Source: Anaerolineales bacterium (GTDB taxonomy: Bacteria > Chloroflexota > Anaerolineae > Anaerolineales > E44-bin32). From it: a stretch of 8,478 bases of DNA. Position 1 is the first letter of the stretch; each line of letters begins with the position of its first letter. This document shows positions 1-4,911 of this stretch, piece by piece. The translations under genes and the position numbers were made by a program. A model generated the notes under the pieces. It made no database searches. It had not been told where the DNA came from and was given only the letters and a program-made list of their open reading frames with translations. The stretch covers positions 1-8,478 of the forward strand of contig JAUWFP010000076.1 of the NCBI GenBank assembly GCA_030606845.1, in the 5' to 3' direction.

Positions 1-1090
1 TCCCCGCTAATGCGCTTAAGAATGAGAGCCAGCGTCCTTTCCAGGACCGGAAATATATGCCCACGCTCTCCATATCCGCATCCATATAGGGAAGAGCCGT
101 CAGGGCCAGGATCGCTAATCCGGGGATGATGATGGCGCCGACGAAAGGATGAAAATGAAGCAGTAATTCTTGGATACCCAGGAAATACCAGGGTGCTTTC
201 GCGGGATTGGGGCTTACGTCCGGATTCGCAAGCGGTTCGAGCGGCGCGTTGACGAACATTGCCCACAACGTAATTGCGGCGATAGACACAGCAGCCCAGG
301 TTAATTCTGGGCGCACAAGATCGGGAATGGTCGTCGTTTTCGACGTGTCGGGTTCGGTTTCCCGAAGCCGCCTGGGGATGGTCAGTCCACCGTCTTTCCG
401 AACTCGCCAGAAGTGCAGGCCCATCAAAGCAGCCATAGCGAAAGGGATCGCCGAGATATGTAAAGCATAAAAGTTTAATAACGTGTTTGGGCCAACCTCA
501 GGCCCCCCGAGGAGGAGTTGCGCTACCCAGTCTCCAATCAAGGGGATATAACTCAAGATCGACGTACCTACGGTTATTCCCCAGTATGCGAGTTGGTCCC
601 AGGGTAAAAGATAACCCGTAAAGTTTGCCACGACCGTTAATAACAACAAGGCGATGCCGACGATCCAGTTGAACTCACGAGGTGGACGGAACGCCCCGGT
701 GAAGAAGACTCGAAGCAGATGCAGAGCGACAACCACAATCATCAAGTTGCCCGACCAATGATGCAGATTGCGGATGAGCTGTCCAAACCAGACATTCGTT
801 TGCAGAGCGAGAATGCTGGTATACGCCTGTTCAGGTGAGGGAGTGTACGCGAATTCGAGCATCGCTCCCGTCACGGACAGAAGTAGGAACAATAGCGCAG
901 ACAACCCTCCCAGTCCCCAGGTGTATGTGAAGCGAAGCGTAGCTTTTGGAATCTGGGCTGGATGCAGATGCAGGATGAGGTTATTCATCACCAGACGGAG
1001 CCGACTACGCCTATCGCCAGTAAAAGGCTCACGAATGATGCTGCGCTTGACCCGCTGGGGTAAGGGCGGTCTGGTTGATGGTTCGCTCAT
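1..1090 (-). CDS. Cytochrome b of a quinol-cytochrome c/b6f-like complex (C-terminus beyond window)
   Basis: Reading leftward from ATG at 1090 gives 363 codons without a stop, running off the left edge. This is the membrane subunit that oxidises quinol and carries two b hemes. The first pair of heme-ligand histidines is H110/H124 (14 apart). The second pair is H211/H226 (15 apart, the b6-type spacing). The TGYLLPWDQLAYWG stretch at 158-171 is the conserved Qo-side helix region. Segments around 55-80, 113-134, 140-161, 206-228, 264-282 and 317-334 are hydrophobic membrane spans. A subunit-IV-like C-terminal half is fused on, with APWYFLGIQELL at 299-310 in the place of PEWY. The residue aligning with the heme ci cysteine of cytochrome b6 is G59, so covalent heme there is unlikely. 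An AGGA lies 5 nt before the ATG. The partner Rieske and cytochrome c genes are not in view and may lie further left. Family assignment is firm; the exact complex type is inferred. Confidence 0.93.
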   Translation of the reverse strand, partial: MSEPSTRPPLPQRVKRSIIREPFTGDRRSRLRLVMNNLILHLHPAQIPKATLRFTYTWGLGGLSALLFLLLSVTGAMLEFAYTPSPEQAYTSILALQTNVWFGQLIRNLHHWSGNLMIVVVALHLLRVFFTGAFRPPREFNWIVGIALLLLTVVANFTGYLLPWDQLAYWGITVGTSILSYIPLIGDWVAQLLLGGPEVGPNTLLNFYALHISAIPFAMAALMGLHFWRVRKDGGLTIPRRLRETEPDTSKTTTIPDLVRPELTWAAVSIAAITLWAMFVNAPLEPLANPDVSPNPAKAPWYFLGIQELLLHFHPFVGAIIIPGLAILALTALPYMDADMESVGIYFRSWKGRWLSFLSALAG

Positions 1091-1130
1091 GACAATCCTG
1101 ACGTAGAGAACTCGCTGTAAGATGAGGAAG

Positions 1131-1159
1131 ACTATACCAATAAACTCTTAATCTGTCGT
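1131..1159 (-). promoter_or_regulatory. Probable sigma70-type promoter of the cytochrome b gene
   Basis: On the minus strand, ACGACA (1159-1154, 4 of 6 to TTGACA) is followed after 17 nt by TATAGT (1136-1131, 5 of 6 to TATAAT). A TGG directly before the -10 makes it an extended -10 element. Transcription would start near 1124, about 34 nt before the cytochrome b ATG. This suggests the gene is transcribed separately from the peroxiredoxin upstream of it. Based only on consensus matching. Confidence 0.42.
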
Positions 1160-1232
1160 GTTTTTTCTATGAAGATAGTGTGAAGAGAAGGTGTTGGATG
1201 TTGAGTGGTTTCGGCAATACGCTGGGAAATGC

Positions 1233-1264
1233 AACCGGCCCGAACTGTACAAGTCGGACCGGTT
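1233..1264 (-). terminator. Stem-loop after the peroxiredoxin gene, possible terminator
   Basis: Arms 1233-1243 (AACCGGCCCGA) and 1254-1264 (TCGGACCGGTT) pair over 11 positions with a 10-nt loop. The seventh pair is a G-U wobble in the leftward transcript but a C-A mismatch in the rightward one. This points to a role in the leftward RNA, starting 32 nt after the peroxiredoxin stop. The following U-tract is poor (GCAUUU), so it may act as a weak terminator or a 3'-end stabiliser. The remaining gap to the cytochrome b promoter shows nothing else. Confidence 0.35.
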
Positions 1265-1296
1265 AGTTTCATGGTTTTTTCAGAAGGCAGTGGAAA

Positions 1297-1899
1297 TCAG
1301 GGTTTCCAAACCTCCCAGACTTTCCCGACCATGCTTGGACTTGGCTTTAGGGTCGGTTCACCTGGCGTCCAGCCCGATGGCGTTGCTTCTTTCCAGCCAG
1401 ATTCACGGACAAGTTGGAAGGCCTGCACCTGTCGCAGAAGCTCATCCGTGTTACGGCCTACTGGAGGCGTGAGTACTTCCGTCGCCTGGATCACGCCGTC
1501 GGGGTCCATGATGAAACGGCCTCGCAGCTCTGTGCCTGAGTCCTCATCATACACACCATACAATGTGCCAATTTGGCCGCCTTGATCGGAAAGCATCGGG
1601 AAGGGGATGCCCCCTTCAACCATCTTCTCGAGCTCGGTTTCGTCCCAAATTTTATGACTGAATTTGCTATCTGTGCTCACCGAAAGGACATCAACGCCGA
1701 GCTTCTTGAGCTCAGGATACATGACGGCAACTGCCGCCAGCTCGGTCGGTCAAACAAAGGTGAAATCACCCGGGTAGAAACAGAGGACAAGCCATTTACC
1801 CCGATAATCAGAGAGCTTGACTTCTTTGAATCCCTTACCGCGGATATATGCTGCGCTCTTGAAATCTGGTGCTTCCTTTCCCACACGTGCTTCAGGCAT
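1297..1899 (-). CDS. Selenocysteine-containing AhpC/Prx1-type peroxiredoxin (in-frame TGA = Sec50)
   Basis: Peroxiredoxins reduce hydrogen peroxide and organic peroxides in the cytoplasm. Translation from ATG at 1899 (AGGAGG at 1913-1908, 8 nt before it) gives 200 residues, the usual length for the AhpC/Prx1 class. One TGA at 1752-1750 interrupts the frame. It sits exactly at the peroxidatic cysteine: FYPGDFTFV (41-49), TGA (50), then PTEL (51-54), where relatives read FTFVCPTE. P43, T47 and R126 (in LRGRFIMDPDG) supply the rest of the active site. Sequence conservation continues unbroken on both sides of the TGA, so this is recoding and not decay. At the position of the C-terminal resolving cysteine (GEVCPA in relatives) the protein has KEATPS, with T173. 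The only cysteine is C40, ten residues before Sec. A start at M60 would lose the active site. The gene ends in a normal TGA. It is divergent from the aminotransferase gene and likely monocistronic. Needs SelA/SelB/SelC/SelD encoded elsewhere. Confidence 0.9.
1722..1752 (-). promoter_or_regulatory. UGA codon plus bacterial SECIS-like hairpin
   Basis: The UGA is at 1752-1750. A hairpin follows in the leftward mRNA: arms UGGCGGC (1739-1733) and GCCGUCA (1728-1722) form 7 pairs, one of them G-U, closing a 4-nt loop AGUU (1732-1729). Seventeen nucleotides separate UGA from the loop, and the loop has G as its second base. As I recall the bacterial SECIS consensus (loop of 3-14 nt, a G in the first two loop positions, loop 16-37 nt after UGA), this fits. 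It would recruit SelB with Sec-tRNA. The structure was folded by eye only. Confidence 0.65.
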
Positions 1900-1952
1900 T
1901 TTCAAATCCTCCTACCTTAGATTGGCATGCGTTTTCGTTAGGATTGTTTCAA

Positions 1953-1991
1953 TGTTCTTATGATTGTACCAAAGAACACATGACGGTTTAA
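1953..1991 (-). promoter_or_regulatory. Probable peroxiredoxin promoter inside an inverted repeat (candidate operator)
   Basis: On the minus strand an extended -10, TGG-TACAAT, lies at 1971-1963. TTAAAC (1991-1986) is a weak -35 at 17 nt. Transcription would start near 1956, giving a leader of about 57 nt. Two perfect 7-bp arms, TGTTCTT (1953-1959) and AAGAACA (1972-1978), flank the -10 with 12 nt between them. They could bind a dimeric repressor, for example one sensing peroxide. The motif does not match a PerR or Fur box that I recognise. Promoter and operator are both inferred. Confidence 0.35.
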
Positions 1992-2120
1992 ACTCGTCCG
2001 AGCAATAACCGTACATCTAAAGGGACATTCTACTGGAGACATTGATTCTTTTGCTTTGCCGAAATACGTTAGAATAAGTTTTCAACCTCAAACCTCGGTT
2101 CTCCAAAAGGGAGTCATTCG

Positions 2121-3260
2121 ATGGGATCAGACGACATGAATTATCCAGATTCTTTCCCCGAACTTCAAAACCCACCACGCATTTTGCTGGGTCCCGGACC
2201 GAGCATGGTTCATCCCCGGGTGCTGCGAGCGATGGCCAGTCCGCTTGTTGGTCATCTCGATCCCTATTTCCTGGAGATTATGGAACGCACCCAGGACTTG
2301 CTGCGCATGGTATTTGAGACGCAGAATCGATTAGCCATTCCCATCTCCGGGACGGGCAGTGCATCGATGGAGGCCTCGCTTGCCAATCTGATCGAACCCG
2401 GCGATGAGATCCTCATCTGCATTAACGGCTATTTCGGATTGCGTCTTGTGGATATGGCTCAGCGCTACGGCGCCGAGATCCGTACGATCGATCGGCCCTG
2501 GGGTGAGGTTTTCACAGCAGAAGAAGTACAAGAAGCACTTGCCAAGAAGACCGCCAAAATTGTAGCGATCGTGCACGCCGAAACATCAACTGGCGCTCTG
2601 CAGCCACTTGAAGATATCTCCCGTGTCGTACATGAGAATGGCGGTCTTCTGCTGGTCGATGCAGTGACGTCCTTGGGAGGTATTCCCGTTCAGGTGGATG
2701 AGATCGGGATCGACGTCTGCTACAGCGGAAGCCAGAAATGCTTAAGCTGCCCTCCTGGTCTGGGACCGATTACGCTCTCACCTCGTGCCGAGCAGGTTCT
2801 TTCAGCACGCAAGAACCAGGTTGCGAATTGGTACCTCGATTTGACAATGATCCAGAAGTATTGGGGGAGCGAAAGAACCTATCACCATACGGCTCCAATC
2901 AGCGCTAACTTCGCCCTTTATGAGGGGCTGCGCATCATTGCAGAGGAGGGGCTAGAAGTGAGGTGGGAGCGCCATCGCCGGAATGCGGAGGTTTTATGGC
3001 AGGGGTTGGAAAACCTCGGAATGGAACTCCATGTCCCCCTCGCCAATCGCCTCCCATCTCTAACGACTGTACGCATCCCCGAGGGTGTCGACGGTGCCCA
3101 GATACAAAGCCGGCTGATGAAGGATTACAACATCGAAATTGCGGGTGGGTTAGGAGAACTTAAAGGAAAGGTCTGGCGCATCGGGTTGATGGGCTATTCC
3201 TCACGGTTGGAGAATGTGACCCTGCTGCTGGCTGCGCTAGAGGAGTGTTTGCGCTCGTAG
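2121..3260 (+). CDS. Class V aminotransferase, serine/alanine-glyoxylate aminotransferase type
   Basis: A PLP enzyme of fold type I, 379 residues, normal for the family. It probably moves the amino group of serine or alanine to glyoxylate, giving glycine plus hydroxypyruvate or pyruvate. Visible marks: LLGPGPSMVHPRVL at 22-35 (N-terminal substrate region), GTGSASMEASLAN at 77-89 (phosphate-binding loop), HAETSTGAL at 152-160, D180 in VDAVTSLGG (pyridine nitrogen contact), K206 in YSGSQKCLSCPPG (Schiff-base lysine), and R353 in WRIGLMGY (substrate carboxylate). The start at 2121 is set by AGGGAG at 2108-2113, 7 nt upstream; M6 is an alternative with no better site. A TAGAAT at 2070-2075 could be a -10 but has no good -35. 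The tartronate semialdehyde reductase type gene downstream on the same strand fits use of its hydroxypyruvate product. Serine versus alanine, or another donor such as in purine-linked relatives, cannot be settled by eye. Confidence 0.9.
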   Translation: MGSDDMNYPDSFPELQNPPRILLGPGPSMVHPRVLRAMASPLVGHLDPYFLEIMERTQDLLRMVFETQNRLAIPISGTGSASMEASLANLIEPGDEILICINGYFGLRLVDMAQRYGAEIRTIDRPWGEVFTAEEVQEALAKKTAKIVAIVHAETSTGALQPLEDISRVVHENGGLLLVDAVTSLGGIPVQVDEIGIDVCYSGSQKCLSCPPGLGPITLSPRAEQVLSARKNQVANWYLDLTMIQKYWGSERTYHHTAPISANFALYEGLRIIAEEGLEVRWERHRRNAEVLWQGLENLGMELHVPLANRLPSLTTVRIPEGVDGAQIQSRLMKDYNIEIAGGLGELKGKVWRIGLMGYSSRLENVTLLLAALEECLRS

Positions 3261-3267
3261 TCGTCGC

Positions 3268-3296
3268 TTGTCTGATGAAACATCTGTAGATACGAT
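3268..3296 (+). promoter_or_regulatory. Possible promoter before the small helical protein
   Basis: TTGTCT (3268-3273, 4 of 6) and TACGAT (3291-3296, 4 of 6) are separated by 17 nt, in the 92-nt gap after the aminotransferase stop. A transcript would start near 3303, about 50 nt before the next ATG. Cotranscription from the aminotransferase is an equal alternative, since I see no terminator in this gap. Confidence 0.25.
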
Positions 3297-3352
3297 AGAT
3301 TCATACTACAATCCAATCAAGGTTTGAAAACTAAGGGAATGGAGAAGTGACC

Positions 3353-3733
3353 ATGACAGAAGAGAAGAAATCAAAGAACGAAATTGGGAATGAGTTCGAG
3401 AAGCTCGGCGAGAACATCCGGCAGGCAGTCCAGGGTGTTTGGGAGAGTGAAGAGAGGAAACGAATTGGCCAAGAGATCCATGATGGACTGGTCGAAATTG
3501 GTGCAGCCTTTACCCGCTTCGGAGATGAGGTTGTTGAAAGCCCGGGGGTGCAGCGAGTGCGTGAAGAGGTGGACGATTTCAGCGAGAGAATCCAAAGCGG
3601 TGATGTTGCCAAAAAGATTAACGACGATTTGGTGAGCCTCCTGCAGACTATCAACCAGAAACTTGAGACCCATGGAAAGGGACAGACGGAAGAACCTGCT
3701 GCATCCGAAAGTGAAGATGAGGAAGGAGCTTAG
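3353..3733 (+). CDS. Small charged helical protein with internal duplication, function unknown
   Basis: I do not recognise this 126-residue protein. The start chosen is ATG at 3353 because GGAG (3341-3344) lies 8 nt before it; the in-frame GTG at 3347 is only 2 nt from that site. It has no signal peptide, membrane span or cysteine. It is rich in Glu, Lys and Arg, predicted almost wholly helical, and ends in an acidic, probably disordered tail (TEEPAASESEDEEGA, 112-126). Residues 15-49 and 53-80 look like two copies of one unit: FEKLGENI matches FTRFGDEV, and WESEERKRIGQEIHD (30-44) matches VESPGVQRVREEVDD (61-75). The copies differ by a 7-residue, two-turn gap. A third helix, AKKINDDLVSLLQTINQKLE, lies at 86-105. 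This suggests a helical bundle or coiled-coil protein. Coding is supported by the RBS and the regular amphipathic pattern. Confidence 0.75.
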   Translation: MTEEKKSKNEIGNEFEKLGENIRQAVQGVWESEERKRIGQEIHDGLVEIGAAFTRFGDEVVESPGVQRVREEVDDFSERIQSGDVAKKINDDLVSLLQTINQKLETHGKGQTEEPAASESEDEEGA

Positions 3734-3753
3734 CAGGATAGGTTCCTGTTCGA

Positions 3754-3801
3754 TGTCATTCTTGAGGAGCGGAGCGACGAAGAATCTCGTTCTTGGGATC
3801 C
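3754..3801. repeat. Partial copy of a TGTCATT-type dispersed palindromic repeat
   Basis: Begins TGTCATTCTTGAGGAGCGG and continues GCGACGAAGAATCTC. It aligns with the left half of the element at 3819-3902 (shared TGTCATT, GAGGAGC, GCGACG and AATCT blocks) but lacks the matching right arm, so it looks like a half element or a diverged sister copy. It starts 21 nt after the stop of the helical protein gene. Confidence 0.6.
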
Positions 3802-3818
3802 AGAACCCTTCTTGAAGT

Positions 3819-3902
3819 TGTCATTGCGAGGAGCCCGTCAGGGCGACGTGGCAATCTGTGCGCGAGTTACGAGGAGATTGCTTCGCTTCGCTCACAATGA
3901 CA
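3819..3902. repeat. 84-bp imperfect palindrome, MITE/REP-like dispersed repeat
   Basis: The ends TGTCATTGCGAG (3819-3830) and CTCACAATGACA (3891-3902) are inverted repeats matching at 11 of 12 positions. Inside, GCAATCT (3851-3857) pairs with AGATTGC (3875-3881). As RNA it would fold into a long hairpin between the helical protein gene and the reductase gene, ending 41 nt before the reductase RBS. From memory, sequences of the form TGTCATTGCGAGGAGC...AGATTGCTTCGCTTCGCTC...AATGACA occur in many copies in several bacterial phyla. That is recollection, not a search. A 68-codon frame across it (3812-4018) is not a gene. Confidence 0.75.
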
Positions 3903-3954
3903 TGCTTGAGTATCTATATGGGAACAAAATATCTCTCCAGTCAAGGAGGCTGAG

Positions 3955-4848
3955 ATGGCAAAAACGATCGGATACATCGGTTTGGGCCTCATGGGAAAGC
4001 CGATCGCCAGAAATTTGATGAAGGCTGGTTACAAGCTTATCGTGCATAATCGCAGCCAGGCTGCAGTCGAGGATCTATGTCAAGAGGGTGCCGAGCGCGC
4101 TGATTCACCTCGTGCAATCGCCGAGACGTGTGACGTCGTCTTCACAAACCTGCCGGACACGCCGGACGTCGAGGAAGTCGTCTTCGGGGAGAATGGGATC
4201 CTCGAGGGCTGCCATAAGGGGATGATCTATATCGATAACAGCACGATCAAACCTGAGACGGCGCGCAAGATCGCGGCGGCGCTGGCAGAGCGGGGAGCGC
4301 ACGCGCTGGATGCGCCTGTTTCAGGCGGTGATGTCGGTGCAGTGGCAGGGACACTGGCGATCATGGTCGGCGGATCCAAAAAGGCATTCGAGGGCGCCAG
4401 GCCTATCTTCGAGGCGATGGGAAAGACGATCACTTATGTAGGTGAGAGCGGCGCCGGACAGGTCGCGAAGGCATGCAACCAAATCATGGTTGCAGCCCAA
4501 ATGGTTGCAATGGGAGAGCTTCTCCTGCTAGCAGAGAAGACCGGCGTTAATCCGGAGCGTGTGATCGAGGCAATCAAGGGGGGAGCGGCGCAGTGCTGGA
4601 CTCTGGACAACAAGCCGTCGCGTCTATTTGATGGCAATCGCTCCCCGGGTTTTAAAGCCTACATGCAGCATAAAGACCTGGGGATCGTGTTGGATACGGC
4701 GCGAGCGTATGGAATGCCTCTCCCAGCGACAGCAGTGAATCAACAGCTCTATGAGGCGATGCTCCAGTTAGGGATGCGCGATCTCGATAATTCGGCCGTG
4801 ATTGGTGCTCTGGAGGCAATATCTGGAATTCAGCTCACGAGCCACTAA
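3955..4848 (+). CDS. garR: Beta-hydroxyacid dehydrogenase, 2-hydroxy-3-oxopropionate (tartronate semialdehyde) reductase type
   Basis: 297 residues, typical for the GarR/GlxR/HIBADH family. It is a cytoplasmic NAD(P)H-linked enzyme, probably reducing tartronate semialdehyde to glycerate. The N-terminal Rossmann fold has GYIGLGLMGKPIARNLMKAGY at about 6-26, with HNRS (31-34) after the second strand; an Arg here is often linked to NADP(H) use. DAPVSGGDVGAVAGTLAIMVGG at 119-140 is the family substrate loop. K172 in GQVAKACNQIMVA is the catalytic lysine, and FKAYMQHKDL at 233-242 belongs to the C-terminal helical domain. AGGAGG at 3944-3949 lies 5 nt before the ATG. It may be cotranscribed with the upstream aminotransferase, whose product hydroxypyruvate is an isomer of its likely substrate. 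Alternatives in the same family: 3-hydroxyisobutyrate dehydrogenase or glyoxylate/succinic semialdehyde reductase. Confidence 0.88.
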   Translation: MAKTIGYIGLGLMGKPIARNLMKAGYKLIVHNRSQAAVEDLCQEGAERADSPRAIAETCDVVFTNLPDTPDVEEVVFGENGILEGCHKGMIYIDNSTIKPETARKIAAALAERGAHALDAPVSGGDVGAVAGTLAIMVGGSKKAFEGARPIFEAMGKTITYVGESGAGQVAKACNQIMVAAQMVAMGELLLLAEKTGVNPERVIEAIKGGAAQCWTLDNKPSRLFDGNRSPGFKAYMQHKDLGIVLDTARAYGMPLPATAVNQQLYEAMLQLGMRDLDNSAVIGALEAISGIQLTSH

Positions 4849-4896
4849 GCTAGGCAGGAGTGTCAAGGCCCCGAACCAGAGGGCATTAAGAGATAA

Positions 4897-4911
4897 ATTG
4901 AAGCGTTCAAT
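4897..4911. other. Small inverted repeat between convergent genes
   Basis: ATTGAA-GCG-TTCAAT is a perfect 6-bp inverted repeat with a 3-nt centre in the 58-nt gap between convergent genes. It overlaps the stop codon (4909-4907) of the leftward lutB-lutC gene. In the leftward RNA it is followed by UUAUC. It is AU-rich and short, so it could be a weak terminator or chance. No better terminator is visible in the gap. Confidence 0.2.

Noticed and set aside
1297..1722. Peroxiredoxin starting at the internal ATG at 1722 as a short protein or a pseudogene
   Set aside because: This frame lacks the active site. The upstream frame carries a full Prx N-terminus and a strong RBS, with a single TGA at the peroxidatic position.
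1750..1752. TGA reassigned genome-wide to Trp or Gly
   Set aside because: TGA ends three genes here (the peroxiredoxin, lutA and the lutB-lutC fusion), and TGG is used normally for Trp.
1573..1920. Rightward 115-codon frame antisense to the peroxiredoxin start
   Set aside because: It is a shadow of a conserved gene, has no family resemblance and no good RBS.
3812..4018. Small protein of 68 codons
   Set aside because: It runs through the palindromic repeat and into the reductase gene in the wrong frame. Such frames are common artefacts of this repeat type.
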